From Anagrus nilaparvatae (taxonomy: Eukaryota; Arthropoda; Insecta; Hymenoptera; Mymaridae), in the NCBI GenBank assembly GCA_022575985.1, contig JAKSXM010000007.1, forward strand, positions 66,308,501 to 66,372,500: a stretch of DNA of 64,000 nt. The letters run 5' to 3'. Made by a program: the position numbers and the translations under genes. The notes under the pieces are model-generated. The model was not told the origin of the DNA. It worked only from the letters and a program-made list of their open reading frames with translations, and did no database searches. Shown piece by piece: positions 10,246-22,732 of the stretch. The number at the start of each line of letters is the position of its first letter. The stretch's first letter is position 1.

Positions 10246-11793
10246 AATAAAACCGCAATATTGACTGATAATAAATCGTTGGATTTCTGATTTCTTTAAC
10301 CACATATTGTAACCATTTAAACCGACTGAATGACATGAAAGTTAAAAAACTGAATACTTTTAGAGACAAGTATTCAAACCCGTCTATACCCTGCATGCTT
10401 ACAACTTTTTATAAATTTTATGAAAACATGTCTTAATTTTACCAATATTTTTTACTTAATACACTATTGAAAAAATGGGATATGGCACATATCTATCATA
10501 AATATATTTCTTTTTGATATTTTTCATTAACAGAAAATAAATTTGTTTTTATAAAAATAAATACATAAAAATACTTTTAAACTTAAATCAACATCATTTA
10601 GATATAAAAAATTCTTACTTTCTTGTTTACATTTACAATTAAAAAAATATCATTTATCACATTATTTAGGTGATATATTCAGTATAGTAACTATTGTTTC
10701 AAAAAAATATATAGTTTATGTTTATGCAATTTTATTTTTGATATATTAATTTCTTATAGAAATACGTTTCTTATACTTATGATTATTTTTTTAGTATACA
10801 TAAATTCTAATATCTAGTAGGAATGTATTTGAGTTACGATTTTAATTTATAGGAATCATATTTATCAGATCAACACGTATATATTTTTTAAAAGATATGC
10901 ATATTTAGTTTTATCTGCTTAAATTTTACTGAATTTCAAAGTAATTCAAATAAAATTTTATCAAAGGAACTTGAGAATGTAATTGCTGAATCAATTTAAA
11001 CTTACTTTTAAAGAACTAGCTGCTAATTTCAAAAAATAGAAATTTACTAACGGGGAAAAATATTTCAGACTTTTAAGGAAAAAAAATTACACAAAATAGT
11101 TATCTCCAATTAAGTTAAAGATGGAAGTCTTTAAGACCATTCTATCTATTAATATTGAAAGTACCAGTTAGTCCATAAAAGATCGTTTTGCAAAAAATGG
11201 ATAAATAAGTTTACTTATGTTTTTTTACGTGTAAATAATATGGAAATTTTCGCGAAGTTTTTTTGTTGCTTTATAAAAATAACTTGTAAATATAAAAAAT
11301 CTTGTATCTTAAAATCAGTCTTTAGAAACAGTATAATGAGACTCCTATTTAACATGTTTCTCATTTTAACGTTTTTTTTAATAATTAATATGAAGCGGTT
11401 AGATTGTTTTGCTTGAAAATGTACATTGTTAGGTTTCTTTGCTTGATATTAGAAGCATTGGAAATTCAAGCAAATTATTTGAAATATCAAGCACAACGCT
11501 TGAACTACTTGTAATTTCAAGCAATTCAAGTAGCTACTAGAAAATTTTAAACAAAGCAACCTAACTATGTATTCAAAATGCTTATTTATCAAGCAATTGT
11601 TACAAGGTCATTCCAGTAAAATGATATCCACTTAAAGCTTCAAGCAAAGCAACCTAATCATGTATAGACCTATAATATAAGCGAGTATATAAAATAAACG
11701 TATGTACATATATTTTTTATAAAATCAGTCTTCTATTTAAATGCAATGAGTATTTTTGAGATAAGATTTTTTGATTAAGTTTTTTAAACTTCA
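10246..11793. other. AT-rich spacer with one fold-back cluster
   Basis: No gene supported. Contains the 11398-11661 inverted-repeat cluster. Confidence 0.55.
11398..11661. repeat. cluster of AAGCAAAGCAACC inverted ends
   Basis: GGTTAGATTGTTTTGCTTGA at 11398 and AGGTTTCTTTGCTTGA at 11431 face ACAAAGCAACCTAAC at 11551-11565 and CTTCAAGCAAAGCAACCTAA near 11638-11657. Several CTTGAA/TTCAAG half sites lie between. It looks like one or two nested small fold-back elements. Confidence 0.55.
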
Positions 11794-12957
11794 TTATTTA
11801 ATATGAATAACTGCATGTCGACTGAGATTAGATTTTAAAGTATAAGCTTTATTGCACAATTTACATCTGTATGGCCTTTCAGCATGAGATTTCATATGAT
11901 ACATTAATTCAGATTTATACATGACCTTTTTGTCACAATACTCACATTCAAATGATTTTTGACTATCGTGTGTTTTTTCGTGTGTTAGAAAATGACCTTC
12001 TTTTTTGAAGGTTTTTTGACAAAAGTCACATTTGTACAGATTTTTTTCATTGTGAACTTTTGCATGTCTTTGGAGATCAAAATTATTAGCAAATTTGTAG
12101 TTACATATGATACATTCAAAAGGCCTTTCCCCTGTATGAACTTTTAAATGGCGGTTTAAACTAGATTTACGAGTAAACTTTTTTTCACAATGTTTACATG
12201 TAAAAGGATTATTGCCAGTATGAATTCTTAAATGAACTTGAAAATATTTGCTTGTTTTAAAAGATTTTTCACAAAAAATACATTTGAATGGTCTTTCGCC
12301 TGTATGATTTCGAATATGTTCAGTTAGGTAATACTGTCTTGTAAAATTTTTATGGCAGAATTTACATTGAAAAGATTTATCACCAGTATGAATTTTATTG
12401 TGGTTTTTAAGAGTACTGGATCGTGTGAAAGATTTATCACAAATTTTACAATTATATAATTTTTTATCTGAATGAGTATTCAAATGACGTTTTAAGACAT
12501 ATTTGTGAACAAATTTTAATTTACAATGATCACATTCATAAAATTGTATGCCATCATGATTTCTTAAATGAACTTTAATACTGGTAAGTGTATTAAATTC
12601 TTTTTGACACCAACTACATTTATAAGGCTTTTCACCAGTATGAATTCTTATATGACGTATTAAATATGATTTTAAAATAAAATTTTTTTCACAGTGACCA
12701 CATTTAAATGGTTTATAACCATTGTGGATTGCTCTGTGAACTTCAAGTGCTGATTTTTGAGAAAAAGATTTAATACAATAATTACAGTCATAGCGTTTTC
12801 TATTTTCTTGAATTCGAATACTGTTACAAAGTCTATCTGCTGATGAAACTTTTAAATGATTTTTTAAAGTTGCTTTTTGAATAAATTGAATATTACAATG
12901 CTCGCATTGGAAATAAGTAACATCAGGATAATTTTTTTGAAAATTATTCATTCTCAT
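11794..12957 (-). CDS. C2H2 zinc-finger protein, 387 aa, 12 fingers plus one degenerate
   Basis: Almost the whole protein is zinc fingers. A degenerate first finger (C18, C21, H34 and C44 in place of the second histidine at the wrong spacing) is followed by twelve good C2H2 fingers from C58 to the C-terminus, nearly all 28 residues apart. Several linkers are TGEKP-like (TGEKP, TGERP twice), giving two or three blocks suited to DNA major-groove binding. No effector domain is present. An in-frame TAA lies immediately before the ATG, so this start is secure. The layout, with a degenerate first finger followed by many regular ones, matches the neighbour at 13537-14862 and points to tandem duplication. 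Predicted nuclear sequence-specific regulator; target unknown. Confidence 0.9.
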   Translation of the reverse strand: MRMNNFQKNYPDVTYFQCEHCNIQFIQKATLKNHLKVSSADRLCNSIRIQENRKRYDCNYCIKSFSQKSALEVHRAIHNGYKPFKCGHCEKNFILKSYLIRHIRIHTGEKPYKCSWCQKEFNTLTSIKVHLRNHDGIQFYECDHCKLKFVHKYVLKRHLNTHSDKKLYNCKICDKSFTRSSTLKNHNKIHTGDKSFQCKFCHKNFTRQYYLTEHIRNHTGERPFKCIFCEKSFKTSKYFQVHLRIHTGNNPFTCKHCEKKFTRKSSLNRHLKVHTGERPFECIICNYKFANNFDLQRHAKVHNEKNLYKCDFCQKTFKKEGHFLTHEKTHDSQKSFECEYCDKKVMYKSELMYHMKSHAERPYRCKLCNKAYTLKSNLSRHAVIHIK

Positions 12958-13536
12958 TTAAGTATTCTTTTCAATTGTGCAAAGCTTAAACTTTTTTTTT
13001 CAGATCAAATTTCCAATATAATTTTTATTTTTCTTACATTTATTAGGCAATAAATTTTGAGTATTAATTTTTTGTTCATAATTATAACTTATGACTTAAT
13101 TATTTTGTAATATTAAAAATATTATTTTTCTTACAAAACGCCAATATTGACAACAATTCTTCGTTACATATCCAAATTTGTGATTATTAAATCATTGTTT
13201 TCTGTAACAGAAAAATTGTGATAATACATTAACATTTTTTTACATTCTTTTGTTTGTTTTTTTTTTATTAGTATAAAAATTAATCAATATTGGCATGCAA
13301 AATAAGAAATTTTTTCAATTTTTTTATCAAATTAATTTTTTTTTAGTAGCAAAATTTTTTTTTAGTCTTATAAGCAATTATATCTTTTGTTATCAGCAAG
13401 CATTTATAAATTGAGCATAAATTATTTTTGTTTTGCAGAAGACATAATTTAAGCTTGTTTTGAGCGTTTTTCTAAAATACATACTTTATCAACATTAATA
13501 TAAATTTTTTTCTAAACTTTTTATAACACAATGACT
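12958..13536. other. spacer between two zinc-finger genes
   Basis: AT-rich, no ORF of note. For both minus-strand genes it must hold the promoter of the 11794 gene and the 3' end of the 13537 gene, but no clear element was identified. Confidence 0.5.
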
Positions 13537-14862
13537 TTACTTAATGCATATTTTTTCATGGCGTCGAAGATAATGACTTAAAGTAAAACCTTTATTGCAC
13601 AAATTACATTTATAAGTTTTTTTACCCAAATGAATTTTCAAATGACGTTTTAAATCAGATTTAAATTTAAAATTATTTTTACAAAGATCACATTCGTAAG
13701 GTCTTTCACTGGTGTGTACTTTTTTGTGTACACTAAGTACGTTTTTTGTTTTAAAAGTTTTTTCACAAAAATTACATTCAAAAGGTCTATCTTGAGTATG
13801 AATTTTCGTATGTCTTTGAAGGGAAGTACTACTGATGAAAGCTTGCTTGCAAAAAATACATTTATGAGGTTTTTCGCCAGTATGTGTTTTCAAGTGACGA
13901 TTGTAATTTGATTTATGGATAAAATTTTTTTTGCAAAATTCGCATTCAAAAGATTTATCTGAAATGTGAATTTTTTTATGGACATCAAGATATTTCATGC
14001 TGGTGAAAGATTTCTCGCAAAAAGTACATTTAAAAGACCTTTCGTTTTTATGACATTCTATGTGAATTTTCAATTGAAATTTTCTAGTAAAATGTTCCAT
14101 ACAAATATTACATTGAAAAGGCTTTTCATTAGAGTGAGTTTTTTCGTGGACCTGAAGATATTTTTTTGTAGTAAAAGATTTGTCACATAAATTACATTTG
14201 TAAGGCCTTTCACCTGTATGAATTCGCTTATGCTCCTTTAAATAAAAAGATTTAGTAAAATTTTTTTCGCATAAATCACATTGGTGAGTTTCCAGATTCA
14301 AGTGTATCTTCATATGAATTTGCAGTTTACTAAGTGAATCAAACGTTTTGCTACAAAATTCACAAATATGAGATTCCTTCTCTGCATGGACTCTTAAATG
14401 ACATTTTAAACCAGATTTTTGATAAAACTTTTTCGTACAATAGTCACATTCAAAATATATTTCATCAGTGTGTAATCTTTCATGAACTCGAACATTACTA
14501 CTAGTAGTAAAAGTTTTTTCACAAAAATTACATTTGTAAGGTCTTTTGCCTGTATGGACTGTTAAATGGCGTTTTAAACCAGAATTTTGAACAAATTCTT
14601 TTTTGCAATACTCACATTCGAAAGGTTTTTCACCTGTGTGTATTCTTTCATGAGCTTTAAGAGAAGATGCTTGTGTAAAAATTTTATTACATAAGTTGCA
14701 TTTATGTGATTTTTCACATGTACGATATTCTGAATGAAGAGTCAGCCCAGATTTTTGCATAAACGTCTTGTTACATTTTTTACATTCAAAAATTTTATCA
14801 TTATAATTTTTCATTTGAATTTTTAATTTTTGTTTGCTTTTTTTATTAATTTTATTATCCAT
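13537..14862 (-). CDS. C2H2 zinc-finger protein, 441 aa, 13 fingers plus C2HC-type ends
   Basis: Fifteen finger units fill the protein. The first (C27, C30, H43, C49) and the last (ending HEKIC) use cysteine as fourth ligand, so they are C2HC type; the 13 between are C2H2. TGEKP/TGKRP/TGERP linkers recur. The N-terminal 25 residues are basic. An in-frame TAA occurs five codons before the ATG, supporting this start. With no KRAB-, ZAD- or BTB-like module, it is a pure finger protein, probably a nuclear DNA-binding regulator. Finger order and the recurring alternation of QKSGL-type and VHxxxH-type helices resemble the 11794 gene, a likely tandem paralogue. Confidence 0.9.
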   Translation of the reverse strand: MDNKINKKSKQKLKIQMKNYNDKIFECKKCNKTFMQKSGLTLHSEYRTCEKSHKCNLCNKIFTQASSLKAHERIHTGEKPFECEYCKKEFVQNSGLKRHLTVHTGKRPYKCNFCEKTFTTSSNVRVHERLHTDEIYFECDYCTKKFYQKSGLKCHLRVHAEKESHICEFCSKTFDSLSKLQIHMKIHLNLETHQCDLCEKNFTKSFYLKEHKRIHTGERPYKCNLCDKSFTTKKYLQVHEKTHSNEKPFQCNICMEHFTRKFQLKIHIECHKNERSFKCTFCEKSFTSMKYLDVHKKIHISDKSFECEFCKKNFIHKSNYNRHLKTHTGEKPHKCIFCKQAFISSTSLQRHTKIHTQDRPFECNFCEKTFKTKNVLSVHKKVHTSERPYECDLCKNNFKFKSDLKRHLKIHLGKKTYKCNLCNKGFTLSHYLRRHEKICIK

Positions 14863-15809
14863 TTTAATAAGACTTTAGATAAATGGTAAAATTCTCAAAT
14901 TTTAATTAATTAATTAATTGTTAAAATTATTTTTTGCATATCAGTAAAGCTTAATTAGTAAATTAAAGCCATTTCTAAGTTACAAATAATGCAAAAAATT
15001 AGTAAGATTTTTTTTAAAGCAATTAAAACAATAATTGTTATTAATAATTCACCTATTACATGTTAATTATTCTTCTTAATTCATATCCAAAATTGTGTGA
15101 TTATTTACATAATAAGTTTCTGCAACATAAAATGATGATATAATAAATTTTTTTTATCAACCTGTTTTTCTTCAAGATTATAATTTAATATGAACTTTTG
15201 AAGAGAAATTCAAAGCAAATTTTGGTATGTAGAATTTCAAAATATTTGCAGTTTAGAGTTTATGACGAAGAATTATTAGATCTTGATAGCATTAAAAACT
15301 GAGTTAAGTTTTAAAATTATAAGAAATTTTATGGTATTAAGGTAATTCCGTGGTAATTTTGAGAGTAATCACATTGAGTTCAGGGAAATTTAATTTTTAA
15401 TGAGAATTTTGGGTTAAATCTAGTTAGCTTTTAGCTTTTAAGCTTAGTCAAATTTTTAGATTATGAACTAGCCCAAATGAAAAATATCTTACGACAAGAA
15501 TTTTATTAGGATGTTAAAAAACTTTTAATTCAGTTAACAAATTTTTGATTGAAAACGTTTGTTTTTTATATTATTTTCAATCAAATTAGTTTTAAAATAT
15601 TTTCTATTAATTATGCAGCTAAAATTAGGTCTAAAAATAGTTCTGGTTAAAATTTGAACAGCGAATCACCGAATTGAAACTGAAGTTTTAAACAGCTCAA
15701 GTAAAGCAATCTTCTCGTAAAATTTTTACCTATGCATTCAGTTAAAAATATTTTGCATCAAATTAAAAGACCCCTTCGCCATTCAAGGCCAAATTTTTAC
15801 CATAATTTA
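14863..15809. other. AT-rich spacer
   Basis: No gene supported. A single half site of the small fold-back family (CTCAAGTAAAGCAATCT) lies near 15696. Confidence 0.5.
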
Positions 15810-15818
15810 GGATTGCCC

Positions 15819-16437
15819 GGGTGGGGTACTTTTCGACGAAAAAAAAAAGTCCAGAATGAAAAATGTAACGAAATTTATGCCCCTAAATTTTTATAAAATA
15901 ATCAATTTTTTACGATTAGATATTTTCCCGAAAAATACATTACAGAATATGTGATCAAATAAGAGTTGTAACCAAGAAAACCTATTTTCTAGAAATATAA
16001 TTAGCATTTTAAAAAAATTCCCATTAATATTGTAAGGAAATATTATGTAACGAAAAATATAAAAAAGAAAAAAATTACCCCGAAAGTTCAAATACCCGAA
16101 AAATTTCTACGACCTCTTGAGTATGAAATATTTTCTATTTTCGGGTTTTTGATCATTCGTTACATTTTTATTCGGAATGATTCTTATTCGTAAAATAAAA
16201 CTTCTGGTGTGCACGGTTATAGAATAAATTTTTCTTGAAAAAGATTATTTAACTTTTGGACTAAAGGATTATTAAAATTCGGGTTTTTAAATTTCATTTT
16301 AAAGACCATTCGTTTTACTTATGAATCGTTACAATTTATTTACAGACTTAAATATTCGGTATATTTGGGTTAGGTGCAAAAGATTTCGTTACACTTTTCA
16401 TTATGGACTTTTTTTTTCGTCGTAGAGTACCCCACCC
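15819..16437. mobile_element. 619-bp MITE with 9-bp target duplication (MULE-like)
   Basis: Both ends carry the inverted sequence GGGTGGGGTAC, and similarity continues about 55-60 bp inward (CGACGAAAAAAAAA, then TGTAACGAAAT). The bases GGATTGCCC flank the element perfectly on both sides (15810-15818 and 16438-16446). A perfect 9-bp target duplication with long TIRs is typical of Mutator-like elements, by established family rules. No transposase is encoded; the internal ORF is not convincing. Internal repeats of CGTTACATTTTT are probably TIR-derived. Confidence 0.85.
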
Positions 16438-16446
16438 GGATTGCCC

Positions 16447-17718
16447 ATATAATTTAATGAATTTTACTTGGTTAAATTAGTTATATTGTCAAAAAAATTG
16501 TTTAATTCTTAGAATAAAAATAACTTTATTTTCAGATATTTAATTTAAATTTAATTTAATTACAAAAAATCTATAAATACTAATGTAAAATTGTAACTTT
16601 ATAATAACTGATTACTAAATTTCTACACAAAACTAACGAATTTTAATCTAATTTCAAAGTTGAATAATTTTATTAAAGCAGTTTTAGCTCAATGTAAGTA
16701 TTCTAGTATAATAAAAAGTAGTACAATAAAATATTCTGAAACTGAGATACTTGAACAATTATTATTATTCAAAATTATTAATCAATAAAAAAGCCAATGC
16801 CTTGCTTAATTTGCCTTTTAATTTGGTACTTAAACAATAAAAACTTATAACTGGTTTGTGTGTTCACACAACCAACGAACATAGAAAATATTTACTAAGC
16901 CTTTAAACCAAAATTATTCCATGAATCAAGCAGAATTTTGATCCAAATCGCCCAAATTTGGTACCTCAATCGTAACATTTTTGCATTTTTTTTTTAAATT
17001 TTCTGATATAAAATTTTGAAAGGCATGGACTCTTTTATGGAAAAATTAAATAAGTAAATATAATTAAAGTATCTCAATTTAAAAATGTCATAACACAGAT
17101 CGGTCCGTAAAGAGCCTCCTTAAAAAATGGACTAATTTACAATGATTATTAAGTGACAAAATAATTTTAAAAATTATGGATGAAAATGCAATTTACTTGC
17201 AATTTACTATAACATTACATTCTTTTATCATTATAAAATCTTTGTAAAAACTTTTAAATTGATGTATAAATGCAATATAAATGCAAAGTCTTATATTATA
17301 AGTCTTATGAAATTTGTAAAATTTATAAAATAAATGGCAACAGAAGCTAATTTAATTAGCCAAAATTATCAGTCAATTGTAAAATCAGTATAAAAAAATT
17401 AATATTACAGCACCTTAGTATAGCATCTAGCTAATTTTTTAGGAACAATTTGTCTAATTTTAGTATAACAATTATAAAATTTCAATTTAATTTTATGAAA
17501 ATTTAACATGTTGCATTCACAATTTTTAAGGCAAAATTCATGAATTGAGATCCACCAAGAGATTCTTAATCTTAATTATTAACTTGCAAGTTAACTTATT
17601 AGAGCTTGTTATTAAGCTTGTTAAGTTCCCTTACTGGAGCAATTACCTTATATATTACAAAATTGTATAAAACATTTGTAAAAATTTTTATTACAAAAAA
17701 ACTCTATAACTCTATAAA
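16447..17718. other. AT-rich spacer
   Basis: No gene or strong repeat recognised. Confidence 0.5.
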
Positions 17719-18534
17719 TTAACAACTTTTCCTTGGCTTTTTCACCTTAGAATGAACTTTTTGATGTCTTAAAAAATTAAATTTTTGTACAAAACCTCTA
17801 TTACACAAATGACATTGAAATTTTTTAACATTTTCATGTATTAATTCATGTTTTTTTAAATATTCTTTTTTAAAAAATTTTTTATCACATAATTGACATT
17901 TAAAATTTTTATCATTTTCATGTAACAATTTATCATGTTTTAACAAATAATAAAATTGCTTAAATTTTTTATTACATATTTTACAAATAAATAATTTATC
18001 ATTTTTGTTATCATGAATATTTTTAACATGTAAATTTAATTTAATTTTTTGTAAATATTTTTTATCACATAATTTACATTTATATGGTTTTTCACCATGT
18101 TTACTATTTAAATGCATTATTAATTCAGATTTATAATTAAATATTTTTTCACAATTAAAACATTGATAATATTTATTATCATTATGAATTTTTTTATGAT
18201 TAAATAAACTACCATCATTGTTAAATGTTTTATCACAAATTGGACATTTAAATAAATTATTATCACTCCTATGTTTACTATTTATATGTTTTATTAAATA
18301 TTGCTTCGTTTTTAAATTTTTATTACAATAATCACAATTGTAATTATTATTTTTATTATTATTATGAATTAATTTTATGTGTCGATTGAAACTATCGATT
18401 CTAGTAAATAATTTATTACATTTTAAACAAAATAATTTTTTTTCGTGCTTTTTTTCATAATGTCTAACCAATTTTTTTAAACTTATTATTTTTTTGTCAC
18501 ATAAGTGACATTCAAATTTTTTATCTATTTTCAT
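17719..18534 (-). CDS. C2H2 zinc-finger protein, 271 aa, nine fingers
   Basis: Nine C2H2 fingers from C9 to about residue 262, with a basic tail. Unlike its neighbours, linkers are mostly irregular and Asn/Asp-rich (for example HNNNKNNNYN and HENDKNF), and several fingers have the longer H-x4-H ending, so it belongs to a different finger subfamily. Lys and Asn are very frequent, in line with the local AT bias. The frame is open for a while upstream of the ATG without another ATG, so an upstream exon is possible; a GC-richer candidate first exon lies at 20726-21062. Predicted nuclear protein; target unknown. Confidence 0.85.
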   Translation of the reverse strand: MKIDKKFECHLCDKKIISLKKLVRHYEKKHEKKLFCLKCNKLFTRIDSFNRHIKLIHNNNKNNNYNCDYCNKNLKTKQYLIKHINSKHRSDNNLFKCPICDKTFNNDGSLFNHKKIHNDNKYYQCFNCEKIFNYKSELIMHLNSKHGEKPYKCKLCDKKYLQKIKLNLHVKNIHDNKNDKLFICKICNKKFKQFYYLLKHDKLLHENDKNFKCQLCDKKFFKKEYLKKHELIHENVKKFQCHLCNRGFVQKFNFLRHQKVHSKVKKPRKSC

Positions 18535-20725
18535 TTTTTTAAATCTCCATCTGCCATTTAAATTAATACAATAATAAAAATGATTTTAATACTGTATAAA
18601 TAATTATTTGAGTGTAGTTAAAAATATACTTACAAAAAAAAAGTAACGGAAATTAAAATAAATTAAATAATAATTCAGCTTTCAAAATCTTAGTCATTTC
18701 TATTGTTAATTCATGTTTTTAAATTGTATTCTTTGTATTTTTTAAGGGGAACGAACAGACGAATTAAAAAAATTGTGTACTAAAAATATCTGAAAAGATT
18801 GGCAGGCAAGTACTTTTTGTATTAATCATAATAACTTTAAAAATAAACACATTTAAAAACACATTTTATGAACTTTTAAAAAAATTTACGCGCTATATTT
18901 AAAAAATTTATTTATAGTAAAAAATTTTTTAACCCTTTAATCGACCGGTTAATTTTTAAATATTTTTTTTAATACCCAAATTTGGACCCTTGAAGAATCT
19001 AAACCGCTAAATCTAGGTTTGTGGTCCTTTACTTTCTGACAGCAGTTGAATATTCTAACGATTATTTTGCATCTAATATTTTTCTAATTTATTGATGGGG
19101 TACCGCACAAAAAACTGTAGAAAAAAAACGAATTCTTGGAAATTTTTATAAAACTCATAATAAATAATAAAAGATGTTAGTTTTTACTAAAATTTAATAT
19201 TTTAATTTAATTTTTAATGTTAAGTCTTACCAACGAGCATGTTGCTTGTGGCATATTGAGCTTGTTTTCGAGTTTGGAGGGTAAAAATAGGCGGAATTTC
19301 TTATTTTTAGCCCACTTAACTCGAATTAGAGCTTTTTAGTACCAAAAGGTAAAGAATTAATTGTTATTAACAAATTATTGCAAAATTAGCCAAAAATTAA
19401 TCAGCTTTAAAATTTTGAAAAGAACCCGAAATTCGGAGTCCAAATTAACAAAAATGTCAGATCTAATTTATATCTAATAATTTTTTACTTAAAAATGAGA
19501 TTGTATTCAAGTGCAGTGCCACTATTCAAATATTTTCCTGCACATTGAATACAAGTTCAAAGCTTAATTTTATGAAAAATAATTTTGCATACTAATTTTT
19601 TACAAAAGAAGAACATGCTTTCTGGCAAGACTGATTTTAAAAACAAAAATTCATGGAAATTTAATTAAAGGTTGCATATTTTTCAAATAAATTTCAAGAT
19701 TTAAAAAAAAATTTCATAATTAAAAAGTTTATTCAAGTTTCAAATAAATTCATTATTAGAATTCCATAATACTCCTTGAAAATAAATTCTTTATAATTTT
19801 AATGTTTATATAATAAATTTTTAATTATTCACTTCATTTTCAAAAAAATTTTTAGATTTTTTTAAGCATGAACTTACCTACATAATATTAAATATATATA
19901 AATAAATTCAAGAAAATTAATTAAAAAAAAATTGTTAAACACAAAAAGTGCTGTTTTTATCAAAATTATTAATTACTGTAATCTTCATTTTAAATTTCTT
20001 TAAATTTCCCACAATTAAAAAATTCAAATTTTCATTTACCATTCGATACTAAATTTTATATCGACAGAAAATAAAACTTAAAACGTAATTCTTTTCAAAA
20101 GATGGCGCTAATTGTGAATTTCACGTAATATTAAATATTACATAAATAAAATTTAAATAAAAAAAAAATAAATAAATTGTTTAAATATTTATTTAAATAA
20201 TTTTTAGTTTTAAAATGAATAAATGAAAAAAAAAAATGTTTATTACAAAAATTTACAGTTACTCATGATTCATAGTTTTGCAAAGAATTCCAAAGCTTCC
20301 TTTATACATATACGAAATGAATGAAAATGTATATAATGTAATAAAAATGGCTTGGGTATATTAAATTACCGGCAGATGCAAAGACAAAAGAATTTTATTT
20401 ATTTATATGATTAAATAATTTATGAGTTTTTTTTTTAGAATAAAATTATTAATTATTTTTAATTTAGAAAAAAAAAATAATAATTTTAAATAATTTAAAT
20501 TTTATATTTTAGAAGGAAAATAAAATTTTTAATATGAACGCCATGTGATCAATAATTTTATGGTGTTGTTTATTTAATAAGTAAGCTACCAACGCATGTT
20601 TTATTAAAAATTAAAACTTAATAAATAATATTAGTATAAGAAAAATAGAGTAATTTTTTAATAAAAAAAAATTAAAAACTACAAAAAAAAAAATAGATAC
20701 TAAATAAAAATAAAATCTAAATTAC
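18535..20725. other. AT-rich spacer
   Basis: No ORF or repeat I can support. If the 17719 gene has a 5' exon at about 20.7-21.0 kb this would be its first intron. Confidence 0.4.
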
Positions 20726-21062
20726 CTGTAAATCAGGATGTAAAATGTCCTTTAGAAAGAATGACGGCGCCGGCGAAATTTCGAGAAATACAGCATTGAT
20801 CATTGAATTTTGAAATATTTAAATACTTATAAGACATAAGTAATTTATTTTTTACAACTTTCTTTCTGATTTAAAACATTTGATTTATTTTTATAAATAA
20901 AAAATTAAAATAAAACTTAACACTGATGAACTGTGACTACCTCATCTTGCCGCCATTTAGCTCTTTCTACTCCTTTGGCTATTATGCGTGTGTTGTACTT
21001 TAGTACAGCGAAAGTATAAATCCCATACGCACCCTGAGATCACGTGATATAATATTCGTTTT
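20726..21062 (-). promoter_or_regulatory. candidate promoter and 5' non-coding exon
   Basis: On the minus strand a short GC-richer stretch (GCCGGCGCCGTC, an E-box CACGTG near 21050, ATGGCGGCAAGATG) ends in TTTACAG followed by GTAATTT, a good splice donor at 20726/20725. It lies upstream of the minus-strand zinc-finger gene at 17719. The ATG within it is followed quickly by a stop, so any exon here would be untranslated. Inference from composition and the splice motif only. Confidence 0.28.
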
Positions 21063-22732
21063 TTTTTTAGATTTTTTTTTATTATTATTTCGTAATTTGA
21101 ATATTTAAAGATAGAGGTACTATACCTAAATATATATTATATGTTATTATGTACATATTTAAATAGAATGGCCTGGTGTGAGTGTGATGTATATTTTGTC
21201 CCCAGCATATTATACGCGTTGATGGTATATTTTATCTATTACAATTACACAATTTACTTAATAATTAATATTAATAAATTTTTCTTGGAAAAAGATTTTT
21301 TTTTCACGATTGCGACAAACTAGAAGTTGCTGCTGCAATATACTTGTTGTAACTATCGATTTTATATTGGCTTTTAACAATATACTGATTTATATATTTT
21401 TTAAATCGTAATTCTCATTTTTAAGGCGCTAAAGTTAATTATTTTTAAAAATAATAGACTTTTAAATGTTATCATAATAATTTAAAATTTTATCTAATTA
21501 AAATTTTATGAAATTGATATAATTTATATAAATTTTTTAATTAAGCTAAATAAATAATATCTTTGTATATTAGACTTGAAGTTAAAAAAAAAAAATGTTT
21601 AAATTTTCGTCGATTATTTACCGACGAGAAAAATCAGTGGCCACATATTTATAAAAAAAAAGTAGATTCTTAAAAATGGTTTACATTAGATCTGCCAACG
21701 AGGACCGAGATCTTAAAAATGACATAATATTGTAATTTCTTATGAAAAAGAAATTTTTTCTTATGAAATCCTACACGTATTTGAAGTATAGAAGGTTGTA
21801 AAATCATCAATTCTTCAATCAAGGCTCCAGCATAATTAAAATAATTAAGGGCCCTGCCAAATTAATTTATATTATAATAAAATATTGGTGAATCTGGATA
21901 TACCTCTTTTTTTACATTTAAACATTTTTATAAGTTGCATCTTGATTTTCAGTTTTCAAATTCGATAAAAAAATGATGTTTTGAAAAATTAAAAGTAAAT
22001 ACTCTTAGCCCAAAGTTTTCAGAGGTTACTATGATCAAATTTTAAAGGATTTTGGATTATTATTGAGGAATTGCGTTTTATGAAATTTAAAATGAATTTG
22101 AAATACTGTAAACTTAGACTGAGATTTCGACAGTTCTTTTCATGGTATTTTAGAATCTTTTTTTAGAAAAAATTCCTGCTTTTGGAACCATTCGACATTT
22201 TTTACGAGGAATACAGTAAATTTGTCTTAATCGCCTGCAGATTTCCAGAAGCCAAAAAGAAGTAAAAAAAATTTTCCTCTTAAAAACAAAATTTTCTTTT
22301 TAGTTCTTCTGCACCTCTGTCTTCTTCGATTTTCAATATTCGATGATTTATTTTTTTTATAAATTAACAGACCTGCCACACTGTAAAGTAAAACAAAAAA
22401 GTTCATGGTGGAGAAACTATTATTTTGTCAATAATGAAATAAAATGAAGATGATGAATGAAATATTTATCATAAAGTGCTTAATTAACTAACAATTACGT
22501 GAATAATCAAAAAATTATCAATTTTAATTTAATTATTAATACGCAAATAAATAAATTTAAAAAAAGTGTAGTTTCCCCCCTATGGATAATTTTTTTATTT
22601 TATTTTTATTTTTATTTTATTTTACATTGTGGCACGTCTGTAATAATTCATAAGTTCGTTTATTTGATGCCATTTGATTGTATGCGAACTGTTTATTATT
22701 GTAAATTATTTTTTAATAAAAATAGTATATTT
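21063..22732. other. AT-rich spacer
   Basis: Small ORFs (for example at 21141 and 22499, plus strand) are low-complexity and not supported as genes. Confidence 0.5.

Noticed and set aside
13714..14190. Plus-strand ORFs over the 441-aa zinc-finger gene
   Set aside because: Antisense shadows; Phe/Lys-rich with periodicity of the fingers.
21141..21323. 60-codon plus-strand ORF
   Set aside because: Low-complexity AT-derived hydrophobic sequence, no splice or homology support.
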